Below, in pieces: positions 16,533 through 24,544 of a stretch of DNA of 36,026 bases (positions are counted from its first letter, which is position 1; each line of letters begins with the position of its first letter). This DNA is from an uncultured Bacilli bacterium (GTDB taxonomy: Bacteria > Bacillota_I > Bacilli_A > RF39 > UBA660), in NCBI GenBank assembly GCA_947631205.1, contig CANRKL010000007.1, positions 1 to 36,026 on the forward strand, read 5' to 3'. The notes under the pieces were generated by a model that saw only the letters and a list, made by a program, of their open reading frames with translations, was not told the origin of the DNA and ran no database searches. The translations under genes were made by a program, and so were the position numbers.

Positions 16533-17286
16533 TCTTAAAGTAGAAAATGTAAGTAAAGTATACAATAAAAAAACCGTATTAAATAATATATCATTTGAAG
16601 TATACGATGGTGAATTCTTATCAATATTAGGTCCAAGTGGTTGTGGAAAAACAACATTGTTAAAAATTTTAATTGGAATAGAAAATCCAACAAATGGCAA
16701 AATTATCAAAAATGATATTGATATTACTAAATTTAGTCCATCTAAAAGAAATATGGGAATAGTTTTTCAAAATTATGCGTTATTTCCTAATATGACTGTT
16801 TTAAATAATGTTCTTTATGCTTTAAATTTAAAATTAAAAAATAAACAAAAAGCTAAAGAAGAAAGTTTAAGAATATTAAAAATGGTTAATATGGAAGAAC
16901 ATCTAAATAAATATCCTAGTGAATTATCTGGTGGTCAAATGCAAAGAGTAGCAATAGCTAGAACTCTAAGCTTAAAACCTGATATAATTTTATTTGATGA
17001 ACCAATGTCTGCATTAGATGCGGATAATCGTCTTATCTTAAGAAAAGAATTAAAGAATATTCAAAAAGAATTTAATACGACAATGATATATATCACTCAT
17101 GACCAAGAAGAAGCTTTTTCTTTATCGGACCGAGTAATGGTAATGAAAGATGGCAATATTGTTCAATTAGATAATCCTAATACCATCTTTAATCATCCCA
17201 AAAATGATTATGTTAAAGAGTTTATTACTAAGCATTTAATTGAAAAAGTTAAGTCTATTGAAAGTTGTACAGGAATTGATTTATAA
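16525..17286 (+). CDS. ABC importer ATPase (PotA/FbpC/PhnT-like)
   Basis: 253 aa cytosolic ATPase. Walker A GPSGCGKT (36-43), Q-loop FQNYALFPNM, signature LSGGQMQR (134-141), Walker B IILFDEP (154-160) and the ITHDQEEA switch region are all intact. It lacks the long C-terminal regulatory TOBE domain of PotA. It overlaps the binding-protein gene by 8 nt and abuts the permease gene, so the three encode one importer. Confidence 0.93.
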   Translation: MISLKVENVSKVYNKKTVLNNISFEVYDGEFLSILGPSGCGKTTLLKILIGIENPTNGKIIKNDIDITKFSPSKRNMGIVFQNYALFPNMTVLNNVLYALNLKLKNKQKAKEESLRILKMVNMEEHLNKYPSELSGGQMQRVAIARTLSLKPDIILFDEPMSALDADNRLILRKELKNIQKEFNTTMIYITHDQEEAFSLSDRVMVMKDGNIVQLDNPNTIFNHPKNDYVKEFITKHLIEKVKSIESCTGIDL

Positions 17287-18884
17287 TGAAAAAGAAAAAT
17301 AACTTAAGTATCTTTATATTTATCTTCTTATTAATAACTGTAGTTTTTCCAATAATAAATATGTTACTTAAAATTGATTGGAAAGAAAACAGCTTTCAAA
17401 GACTTATAACTTCTTCTTCATTTCAAAATTCATTATCAAACTCTTTATATGTTACATTAATTGCAACTATTATTTCCGTTAGTATTGCTTTCTTTTTAGC
17501 TTATGTTTTAAATAGAACTAAAATAAAACATCGTTCATTATTAAAACTTTTAATAAGCTTACCGATGCTTATTCCATCTATTTCTCATGGATTAGGATTA
17601 ATAAATTTATTTGGAACAAATGGTATAATTAGTAAGTATTTAAATTTTAATATTATTGGTAGTACTGGAATTATCTTAGGTTCAATAATTTATTCTTTTC
17701 CCATTGCTTTTCTAATAATTGATGATGGTTATTTTTACATCGATAATAATCTATACAATGTTTCAGAAGTTTTAGGAATGAACATCTGGCAAAAATTTAA
17801 AACTGTTACTCTTTGTTATCTTAAAAAGCCTTTATTATCTGCCTTTTTTGCTGTATTTACAATGATTTTTACTGACTATGGAGTAGCGCTTTCTGTCGGT
17901 GGAAAATACATTACATTACCAGTTATGTTATATAAAGAGGTTATAGGTTTACTAGATTATTCAAAAGGAACAATGATAGGATTATTCTTATTAGTACCTG
18001 CTTTAATATCTTTTCTTTTTGATACATTTTTTAAAAACTATGAAAATATTGATAGTAGCAATCAATACGTAATTAAAGAAAATAAAATAAGAGATATCAT
18101 AACGCATATAATTGTTTATTTAATTATTGGATTTGTTATTATTTTACTAGGTTCTTTTATTTATTATGCTTTTATCAATAACGTGGTTTTAAATAAGAGT
18201 TTTTCTTTCATTCATTTAGAATATGTTATTAATGATAATTTGGCAAAATATATTTTTAATTCAGTTTTTATTGCTATTTTAGTTAGTCTTATTGGAACTA
18301 TAATTAGTTATTTTTCAGCATATGTAGTAGCTAGAGTAAAAGGGCATTTTGCTAAAATCCTTCATTTATTAACCATATGTACCCTAGCTATCCCTGGCAT
18401 TGTTTTAGGACTATCATATGTTATTAGTTTTAATAACTCAATAATTTATAATACCTTTATAATTTTAATTATCGTAAATATTATTCATTTTATTGCTACA
18501 CCATATTTAATGGCTTATAATGCTTTATTAAAAGTAAATCAAAATTATGAAATAGTCGCGATGACATTTAACATACCATTATACAAAATTATTAAAGATG
18601 TTATAATACCATGTACTAAAAAAACAATAAGAGAAATGTTCTCATACTTTTTTGTAAATTCCATGGTTACTATCTCAGCTGTTACTTTCTTATTTAATTC
18701 TAAAACCATGCCTCTTTCATTATTAATTAATAATTATGAAGGAAATATGATGTTAGGAGAGGCGGCTGTAGTATCTTTAATTATTTTAATAGTCAATGTT
18801 TTAATAAAAAGTATGGTATATGTTTTAAATAAAAGAGAAGATAGGAGAAAAATAAATTATGAATTTAACGAAGAAACAATTTGA
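17286..18884 (+). CDS. ABC importer permease, fused two-domain type
   Basis: 532 aa with about 12 TM segments, made of two MetI-like permease halves in one chain, the arrangement of FbpB/PhnV-like iron or phosphonate importers. Each half has its own coupling region: LYNVSEVLGMNIWQKFKTVT and YEIVAMTFNIPLYKIIKDVI, each followed by a conserved Pro. The start abuts the ATPase stop. Its 3' end overlaps the nucleotidyltransferase gene by 26 nt. Confidence 0.9.
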   Translation: MKKKNNLSIFIFIFLLITVVFPIINMLLKIDWKENSFQRLITSSSFQNSLSNSLYVTLIATIISVSIAFFLAYVLNRTKIKHRSLLKLLISLPMLIPSISHGLGLINLFGTNGIISKYLNFNIIGSTGIILGSIIYSFPIAFLIIDDGYFYIDNNLYNVSEVLGMNIWQKFKTVTLCYLKKPLLSAFFAVFTMIFTDYGVALSVGGKYITLPVMLYKEVIGLLDYSKGTMIGLFLLVPALISFLFDTFFKNYENIDSSNQYVIKENKIRDIITHIIVYLIIGFVIILLGSFIYYAFINNVVLNKSFSFIHLEYVINDNLAKYIFNSVFIAILVSLIGTIISYFSAYVVARVKGHFAKILHLLTICTLAIPGIVLGLSYVISFNNSIIYNTFIILIIVNIIHFIATPYLMAYNALLKVNQNYEIVAMTFNIPLYKIIKDVIIPCTKKTIREMFSYFFVNSMVTISAVTFLFNSKTMPLSLLINNYEGNMMLGEAAVVSLIILIVNVLIKSMVYVLNKREDRRKINYEFNEETI

Positions 18885-19755
18885 AGTTTTAACCTCAATT
18901 GAAAGACAAAAGAATAATAAGTATTCCCAAAGAAGTATAGCTAATGATGTAAATATTTCAGTAGGATTAGTAAACAAAATAATTAATGAATTAATTCTAA
19001 ATCAGTTAATTAACTCTAATAATCAAATTACTGATAAAGGGTTAAAAGCTTTGGAACCCTATAGAGTAAAACGAGCAATTTTTTTAGCAGCTGGTTTTGG
19101 TTCAAGATTAGTTCCTATTACCCTAAATACTCCTAAACCATTAGTAAAAGTTCATGGTAAAAGAATGATAGAAACTCTTTTAGATGCAGTAGTAGCCGCA
19201 GAAATACCTGAAATAATTATTGTTAGAGGATATTTAGGAGAGCAATTTGAAGTTTTATTACACAAGTATCCTAATATTAAATTTGTTGATAATAAATTAT
19301 ATAATGAAGCTAATAATATATCTTCAGCTTATTTAGTAAAAGATTACTTAGAAAATGCTTATGTTTTAGAATCTGATTTAGTTCTTTCAAATCCTAATTT
19401 AATTAGAAAATATGAGTATAATAGTCATTTTTTAGGAATTCCTGTAGAAAAAACTGATGATTGGTGTATTATTGTAAAAAAAGATGTTATTACAGAAGAA
19501 AAAATAGGGGGAGTAAATTGTCATCAAATGGTTGGCATTTCCTATTATGACGCAAATGATGGAAAAAAACTAGCTAAAGATATTGAAGAAGTATTTAACT
19601 CACCAGGTGGTAAAGAAAAATATTGGGAACAAGTTCAATTGGTAGAAAAAAAAGATAATTATAAAATTGGGGTTAGAGAATGTAAAAAAGATGATATAAT
19701 TGAAATAGATACTTTTAATGAATTAAAAAGTATTGATAAAACTTATGATATATAA
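18859..19755 (+). CDS. Winged-helix / LicC-like cytidylyltransferase fusion
   Basis: 298 aa. Residues 1-68 form a winged helix (SQRSIANDVNISVGLVNKII recognition region). Residues 71-298 are a sugar-type nucleotidyltransferase: FLAAGFGSRLVPIT (75-88), TPKPLVKVHG (91-100), NNISSAYLV and an ESDLVL metal site, closest by eye to LicC/PntC enzymes that make CDP-choline or CMP-aminoethylphosphonate. Linkage to an importer argues for a scavenged substrate. The DNA-binding part could sense substrate or repress the operon. AGGAGA upstream supports ATG 18859. Confidence 0.85.
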   Translation: MNLTKKQFEVLTSIERQKNNKYSQRSIANDVNISVGLVNKIINELILNQLINSNNQITDKGLKALEPYRVKRAIFLAAGFGSRLVPITLNTPKPLVKVHGKRMIETLLDAVVAAEIPEIIIVRGYLGEQFEVLLHKYPNIKFVDNKLYNEANNISSAYLVKDYLENAYVLESDLVLSNPNLIRKYEYNSHFLGIPVEKTDDWCIIVKKDVITEEKIGGVNCHQMVGISYYDANDGKKLAKDIEEVFNSPGGKEKYWEQVQLVEKKDNYKIGVRECKKDDIIEIDTFNELKSIDKTYDI

Positions 19756-19780
19756 AAAAGGAGCCTTAAAACGGTTCCTT
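19754..19780 (-). terminator. Terminator read on the minus strand
   Basis: AAGGAGCC (19758-19765) and GGTTCCTT (19773-19780) pair with one G-U. Six A at 19754-19759 give a T run only on the minus strand, so it fits the end of the broken cytidylyltransferase transcript. It may also act weakly on the plus strand. Confidence 0.6.
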
Positions 19781-19806
19781 ATTATTTGTAATTTAAAAAT
19801 TATTTA

Positions 19807-20199
19807 TTATAAGGCAAACAAGCCATTTTTATAAGAACTTGAACTTAAGAAATATATTTTGTCAATAGGATGATGTTTGCCATCTACTGGGTTATTTAAA
19901 ACTATTTTAAGCATTAGGGGGGGGTTTTATTATTTTTATTATCTTCATGCAATTTTATAAGTGATTCCCTAATAAGTGAAGATGATGTCGACTTAGTATA
20001 AGGAAAATATATTATTTCTATTCCTTCTTTTTTTAAATCTTTTTCATATTTTTTCCATTTTTCTGTGTTATACCAATCATCACCTATAAACCGTCACGCC
20101 AACTATTAATTTATCACACATCCCTTTAGCGTTTTTTAACAAATTTAAATGACCTATATGAAATAAATCAAATACTCCAGTTATATATCCAATTTTCAC
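19807..20199 (-). pseudogene. Broken TagD-like cytidylyltransferase with C8 tract
   Basis: From GTG 20199 the minus strand reads [20 protein letters not shown] then [15 protein letters not shown], the nucleotide-binding start (GxFDLFHxGH) of glycerol-3-phosphate-type cytidylyltransferases. Near 20090 this stops at TGA. In another frame directly after, [19 protein letters not shown] and YFPYTKSTSSSLIRESL give the C-terminal end of the same family. About 60 middle residues are missing and the frame shifts, so the gene is inactivated by deletion. The C-terminal frame runs into a C8 tract (plus-strand G at 19917-19924) and ends at 19914. With one more C it would continue 34 codons to a stop at 19807-19809, just before the minus-strand terminator. 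Confidence 0.8.
19917..19924. repeat. G8 tract (C8 on the coding minus strand)
   Basis: Eight G on the plus strand at the 3' end of the broken cytidylyltransferase. With eight, the frame ends at TAA immediately. With nine, it opens for another 34 codons. Confidence 0.65.
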
Positions 20200-20256
20200 A
20201 AATACTTTCTTTATAAATTATAAAGCATTGTTTCCGTTTTGTATACAAAATATTTT

Positions 20257-20568
20257 TTAAAAAGTAATTATAGCAACCGCAACAGTGGTATTTTTAGAAT
20301 GAGATATTGATACTTTGATTTTATTATTATTAAAACAATAGGGACTACCATCATGATTAGTAAGTATTTCAAAATCTAAAAAATTATATTTTTTGGTGTC
20401 AGGTAATGCTTTAAATATAGCTTCTTTCACGGCAAATCGTCCACATAAATAAAGATAACCTCTTTTTTGATATTCTAATTGTTCCTTTTTAGTTAAAATT
20501 AAATCAATAAATCTTTGACATTTATTTTTTAATCTATTGTTATCTACTATATCAATTCCTATATTCAT
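20257..20568 (-). CDS. acpS: Holo-[acyl-carrier-protein] synthase
   Basis: 103 aa cytosolic enzyme that attaches 4'-phosphopantetheine from CoA to acyl carrier protein. The metal and catalytic motifs are present: GIDIVD (D6), GRFAVKEAIFKAL (E49, K53) and SISHSKNTTVAVAI at the C terminus. It is somewhat shorter than the usual 118-125 aa but has all core motifs. It is transcribed away from the SGNH gene; a TATAAT on the minus strand at 20605-20600 is a likely -10. Confidence 0.93.
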   Translation of the reverse strand: MNIGIDIVDNNRLKNKCQRFIDLILTKKEQLEYQKRGYLYLCGRFAVKEAIFKALPDTKKYNFLDFEILTNHDGSPYCFNNNKIKVSISHSKNTTVAVAIITF

Positions 20569-20599
20569 CTTTCAAATCTCTCTTTCAAATACTTAAATT

Positions 20600-20605
20600 A
20601 TTATA
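20600..20605 (-). promoter_or_regulatory. Probable -10 box of acpS
   Basis: TATAAT read on the minus strand, about 30 nt before the acpS start. No good -35 is seen 17 bp upstream. Confidence 0.4.
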
Positions 20606-20694
20606 CTTTTTTTCTTACAATTTTTCTATATTAATTTAGGAGCATTTAGCATTTTATTATAGATTTTAAAAATTTAAAAAAATAGGGTAATTAG

Positions 20695-20703
20695 TGTTAT
20701 AAT
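20695..20703 (+). promoter_or_regulatory. Extended -10 promoter of the SGNH gene
   Basis: TGTTATAAT, a consensus extended -10, with no strong -35. It lies about 25 nt before the start codons at 20726/20729, leaving a very short leader with AAAGGG. Confidence 0.6.
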
Positions 20704-20728
20704 AGGTGCTATGTAAAGGGTGATTATG

Positions 20729-21763
20729 ATGAAAAAAATATTAAAAGTTTTATTGTTTATTAGTATTTTTTTAGGTTTATTTTTTAGTGTTTTTAAAGTT
20801 TTATGGGCTGATGAGACTCCTTTAAGTAGTTTTTATAGGGAACCTAAAAATTCTATAGATGTTGCTTATTTTGGAGCTAGTAATGTTTATGCTCATTTTA
20901 ATAGTCCTTTAGCGTATAATTTATATGGATTTACAACAGGCTTATTATCCACGGGGGGGGGGTCTTCTATTGCTACAATTAACTTGATAAAAGAAGTACA
21001 AAAAAGACAAAATCCTAAATTATATATATTTGATTTAGTAAATTCTACTTCTTTAGTTTTTTCGGAAGGGGATATTAGAAAATTAATTGATTCTATACCT
21101 TTTTCTAAAAATCGGACGGAATTAGTTACTAAGATAATGAAGACATTTAATATTCCTAAAGAAGACTATTATAGTTATTATTTTAGTGAATTTGTTTATC
21201 ATAATAAATGGAAAAATTTAAAAAAGGAAAATTTTGTTCATGATGAAACTATTTATAAAGGGTTTATATTAAGTGAGTTATCTTCTTCAATATATCCATT
21301 AGAAGAAGAAATAGTTTGGAATGATGATGCAAAGAAGTTAGATGAAAAGGTAGAAAAGGAATTAAAAAGTTTAATAAGTTATATTAAAGAGAATAATTTA
21401 AATGTTTTATTTGTTATTCCTGCAAGGCTTGGTATAGATATTCCAAGAATGAATAGTGTAGTTTCTATATTAGAGGAAAATAATTTACCAGTAATTAATT
21501 TTATCAAGAAGATAGATGAATTAAATATTGATATTAGTAATGATTTATATAATAAGAATCATTTAAATATATATGGGGCGACAAAGTATACTCTATATTT
21601 TGCTAAATATTTAAAAGAACATTATAATTTGCCTGACCACAGAAGTGATGATGGGTATTCTTCGTGGGATAAGGAATATGAAAGATTAAAAGTAAATTTT
21701 AATAAGCTAACTAATAAGAATTATGATGATATATTGAAGGAATATCAAAATTTATATAATTAA
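20729..21763 (+). CDS. Membrane-anchored SGNH-hydrolase-like protein with phase-variable G tract
   Basis: 344 aa. One N-terminal TM (about 4-24) would leave the rest outside the cell. VAYFGASNVYAHF places a candidate nucleophile at S51 (block I, GxSN), and NKNHLNIYGA near the end gives H278 of block V, as in DltD/AlgX-like acyl-handling proteins. Asn 275 stands where Asp is usual; D272 is close. It may acetylate or de-acetylate the surface glycan together with the acyltransferase at 9667. AAAGGG favours ATG 20729 or 20726 over the GTG at 20720. Ten G at 20953-20962 encode Gly 76-78; nine or eleven G would end the frame within about 12 codons. Confidence 0.75.
   Translation: MKKILKVLLFISIFLGLFFSVFKVLWADETPLSSFYREPKNSIDVAYFGASNVYAHFNSPLAYNLYGFTTGLLSTGGGSSIATINLIKEVQKRQNPKLYIFDLVNSTSLVFSEGDIRKLIDSIPFSKNRTELVTKIMKTFNIPKEDYYSYYFSEFVYHNKWKNLKKENFVHDETIYKGFILSELSSSIYPLEEEIVWNDDAKKLDEKVEKELKSLISYIKENNLNVLFVIPARLGIDIPRMNSVVSILEENNLPVINFIKKIDELNIDISNDLYNKNHLNIYGATKYTLYFAKYLKEHYNLPDHRSDDGYSSWDKEYERLKVNFNKLTNKNYDDILKEYQNLYN
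20953..20962 (+). repeat. Homopolymeric G10 tract, probable phase-variation switch
   Basis: Ten G at codons 75-78 of the SGNH-like gene, which is in frame as shown. Loss of one G leads to TGA nine codons after the tract. Gain of one leads to TAA seven codons after it. Confidence 0.75.
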
Positions 21764-21796
21764 TAAAAATTATTAGATATTACAAAATTTAAAAAA

Positions 21797-21830
21797 ATGC
21801 AGAAATTCTAAAATCTGTATCTTTTTTTTT
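21797..21830 (+). terminator. Terminator of the SGNH gene
   Basis: ATGCAGA (21797-21803) pairs with TCTGTAT (21814-21820, one G-U) and is followed by C and nine T. It isolates the following peptide-export operon. Confidence 0.75.
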
Positions 21831-21863
21831 GACAAAAATCAACGAATTTTACAAATTGCATCA

Positions 21864-21912
21864 AAAAAAAAGGAAATCGAGACTTTTTGGGTAATAATAA
21901 TAGTGAAAGGAG
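21864..21912 (+). promoter_or_regulatory. Shared 49-bp control block, copy 1 (peptide-export operon)
   Basis: Eight A, then GGAAATCGAGACTTTTTGGG, then GTAATA-type bases and AAAGGAG. The same 49 positions occur at 35963-36011 with two mismatches (21897, 21900). The block ends at the ribosome site of the C39 transporter, so its conserved core sits where -35 to -10 would be with a very short leader. A special sigma factor or a regulator site would explain the constraint. A6 can also pair with CT5 as a weak stem. A separate TTGACA at 21829-21834 lies upstream. Confidence 0.65.
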
Positions 21913-21917
21913 GTATT

Positions 21918-23957
21918 ATGATTAAAGTAGTTCGCCAACATGATATTAAAGATTGTGGAATATGTTGTTTATCATCAATTATTTCTCATTATGATGGTTA
22001 TGTTCCTTTTTCTAAATTGCGAATTGACGCCAAGATAAATAAAGAGGGAACAAGTGCTTATCATTTAATTGAAGCTTTAAGGAAATATCATTTTGAAGCT
22101 TGTGGTATGAAAATTGATATAAAAGATTTAAAGACAATTCCAAAACCCGCGATAGCTCATATCCATTATGATAATGGTTTGAATCATTTTGTTGTAATTG
22201 AAAGTGTTAATAATCGTTATGTAACTTTAATGGACCCAGCTAAAGGTAAAGTAAAATTGTCATTAAAAAAGTTTGCAGTTAATTGGACAAACATTGTGAT
22301 TTTATGTTATCCCAATGGAGAAGTACCAAAGCTTCCTAAAGAAAAAAGTATTTTACTCATATTTCAAGAATTGTTACAAAAAGAAAAAAATCTTTTCTAT
22401 CCTATATTACTCTTCAATTTATTAATAATAATTTTCTCTTTAATCTTAAATTTTTTCTATAAATATCTTTTAGAATTTGTAACTAAATCTTATTATCAAT
22501 ATACTTTTATATTTCTAATAAGTCTTTATTTCCTTTTTAATGTAGTTAAATTTATAATGGAAAATTTACGTGATAACATCATTATTACCATTAATAAAAA
22601 TATTGAAAGTAAATTTATTTATGCTTTTTTAAATCATTTGTTTAAGTTATCAATATTTGAGTATAGCTATCGAAGTCGTGGGGAATTATTAGCAAGAATT
22701 AGTGAAGCCAAAGAAGCTTTAAAAAGTTTTATTGAAATTATTATAACTTACGTGTTTAATTTTTCTATTTCAATAGTGGCTTGTATCTTTTTGCTGATGA
22801 TTAACAAATATTTAGCCATTTTTACTTTATGTGGTCTATTTATCTATATATTATATAATTTAATTAATAGTTCTAAATTATATCGTTTAATAGCTAAAGT
22901 AATGGCGAGTGATGCGGATTTTCAAGCTAGATTGAATGATAATTTACAAGTATTTGTCTCAATGAAAAATTTAAATTGCACTCCTTATATTCTTAATCGT
23001 TTAGAACAAAGTACTTGCGAATTTTATCAAAATAACTATCAAGTGGAAGAGGTGTTAAGAAAAATAAATTTTGGTAAGAAAATTCTTATAGAATCTACTT
23101 TAATAGGAAGTTCTTTATATGGTATGTATTTAATTGGGATATCAAGGCTTAATTTATATGACTTTATATTTATAGAAAGCTTAATAACCAATTTTATCGA
23201 ACCATTAAAAAAGATAATTGATGTAATGCCTTCTTTCTATTATCTTAGAAATCTCTTTAGTAAAATAAGTGATTTTAATGGATTAAGGGAAGAAGAAATA
23301 GGTGAAGTAGGAGAATTTAAAAATGGGGAAATAGTTTTAAAAAATATTACTTATTCTTATAATGGATTTAATAATAATTTAGAAAACTTTAATTTAAAGA
23401 TTAAAAAAGGTAGTCATAGTTTAGTTTTAGGTCCTAGTGGAATTGGTAAAAGTACAATATGTAAAATTCTTCATCAAGATATAAGTAATTATCAAGGAGA
23501 TATTACAATTAATAAAGTAAATATTAAAGATTATTCTTTAGCGACTATTAGAAGTAATATTACATATTTAAGTCAAAATGAATCTTTAATTAATGGAACA
23601 ATTAAAGAAAATATTCTTTTTGGACGAGTTATTAGTGAAGAAGATTTTTGGAAAGTATGTGATATATGTCAAATAGAAGACATTGTTTCTAAAAGGCCAT
23701 TTCGGTATAATGAGGCCATAATGGTTTCAGCTAATAGTCTTTCTGGTGGAGAAAAGCAAAGAATTATTTTAGCTAGAGCTTTATTAAACAAATCAGAGAT
23801 ATATTTATTAGATGAATGTTTAAGTGAAGTAAATATTGCCTTAGAAGAAAAGATTATAAAAAAAATAAATACTTACTTAAAAAAATCGACTATAATTTAT
23901 ATTTCTCATAAAGATGTTAAAAAGCTTTTTGATGAGGTGATTAATTTTGCCATTTAA
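21918..23957 (+). CDS. Peptidase-containing ABC exporter (C39 bacteriocin processing type)
   Basis: 679 aa from ATG 21918, chosen because AAAGGAGG is 5 nt upstream (a GTG at 21903 lies before that site). Residues 1-130 are a C39 peptidase with QHDIKDCGICC (catalytic C13), H90 in NHFVVIE and D106 in LMDPAKG. These enzymes cut after double-glycine leaders. Residues 150-440 hold about six TM helices. The ATPase has Walker A GPSGIGKS (505-512), LSGGEKQR (608-615) and YLLDECLSE. The whole is the standard peptide-exporter layout, complete and slightly short. Its stop region overlaps the next gene by 11 nt, and the two small leader peptides downstream are its likely cargo. Confidence 0.95.
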   Translation: MIKVVRQHDIKDCGICCLSSIISHYDGYVPFSKLRIDAKINKEGTSAYHLIEALRKYHFEACGMKIDIKDLKTIPKPAIAHIHYDNGLNHFVVIESVNNRYVTLMDPAKGKVKLSLKKFAVNWTNIVILCYPNGEVPKLPKEKSILLIFQELLQKEKNLFYPILLFNLLIIIFSLILNFFYKYLLEFVTKSYYQYTFIFLISLYFLFNVVKFIMENLRDNIIITINKNIESKFIYAFLNHLFKLSIFEYSYRSRGELLARISEAKEALKSFIEIIITYVFNFSISIVACIFLLMINKYLAIFTLCGLFIYILYNLINSSKLYRLIAKVMASDADFQARLNDNLQVFVSMKNLNCTPYILNRLEQSTCEFYQNNYQVEEVLRKINFGKKILIESTLIGSSLYGMYLIGISRLNLYDFIFIESLITNFIEPLKKIIDVMPSFYYLRNLFSKISDFNGLREEEIGEVGEFKNGEIVLKNITYSYNGFNNNLENFNLKIKKGSHSLVLGPSGIGKSTICKILHQDISNYQGDITINKVNIKDYSLATIRSNITYLSQNESLINGTIKENILFGRVISEEDFWKVCDICQIEDIVSKRPFRYNEAIMVSANSLSGGEKQRIILARALLNKSEIYLLDECLSEVNIALEEKIIKKINTYLKKSTIIYISHKDVKKLFDEVINFAI

Positions 23958-24396
23958 TGATTATAGTAAAAATAATTTGTTTGTTTTATTAAAATTAGAA
24001 GACCGTTTTTTAGGCGGGAAAATCTTTTTAACTTTTTGTTTAAGTTTAGTATTAATTATTTCTTTATTTTTTATTCCTATTAAAACTTCTATTTCTTTAA
24101 AAGGAGTAACTAAGTGTGATGATAAAAATTGTTTAATAAATTTAGTTGTTCCAACAGAGCTTACTAAATTTATTGAAACACAAAAAGTTATTAAATTAAA
24201 AGAAAATGAACTAATTTTAGATGTTACATTAGATAGTCCTGAGGTTATTAATGAAAAGATGACTATTAATAATATGACTCTTAAAGTATCTAATAAGCAT
24301 TTAAAAAATAATGAAGTTGTAACTTTTTCTATTGATAAAGAAAAAGAACTTCTGGGAATTATTCTTTTAAAAACATGGAAAGGTGGTGAAACATGA
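23947..24396 (+). CDS. Miniature one-TM export accessory protein
   Basis: 149 aa starting at TTG 23947 after GAGGTGA. A short cytosolic start, one TM (about 26-45), then roughly 100 residues of predicted beta-rich, Cys-pair-bearing (CDDKNC) extracytoplasmic sequence. Its place between a C39 exporter and leader peptides is that of the HlyD/LcnD-type accessory protein. However, it is about one third of the usual length and has no coiled-coil region. It could be a reduced adaptor or an immunity protein. I do not recognise a named family. Confidence 0.65.
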   Translation: MPFNDYSKNNLFVLLKLEDRFLGGKIFLTFCLSLVLIISLFFIPIKTSISLKGVTKCDDKNCLINLVVPTELTKFIETQKVIKLKENELILDVTLDSPEVINEKMTINNMTLKVSNKHLKNNEVVTFSIDKEKELLGIILLKTWKGGET

Positions 24397-24530
24397 TACT
24401 TAAAAAAGATGATTTATTAAAATGCCTTGGTGGGTCTAATACTCTTGCAGTAGCGGCCTTAGTTGGAGGTGTAATAACTTTTTTGATTGGATTCTTTGAT
24501 GGTCTTACAAGACCTTATAAATGTCGATAG
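24393..24530 (+). CDS. Double-glycine leader peptide 1, putative bacteriocin
   Basis: 45 aa. The start ATG overlaps the preceding stop (ATGA) after GGTGGTGA. Leader ILKKDDLLKCLGG has the acidic/hydrophobic pattern and a GG end, predicting cleavage after residue 14. The mature peptide of 31 aa is SNTLAVAALVGG followed by VITFLIGFFDGLTRPYKCR: hydrophobic, with GFFDG (GxxxG, 33-37) and a basic, Cys-containing tail. It is too short for usual gene callers. With peptide 2 it resembles a class IIb pair. Confidence 0.75.
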   Translation: MILKKDDLLKCLGGSNTLAVAALVGGVITFLIGFFDGLTRPYKCR

Positions 24531-24544
24531 AAAGGAGTATTTTT

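Noticed and set aside
16521-16709. 62-aa minus-strand frame
   Set aside because: Antisense to the ABC ATPase start, with no ribosome site.
19757-20256. A small RNA gene in the 500-bp gap after the LicC-like gene
   Set aside because: Most of the gap is explained by the broken cytidylyltransferase and its terminator on the minus strand.
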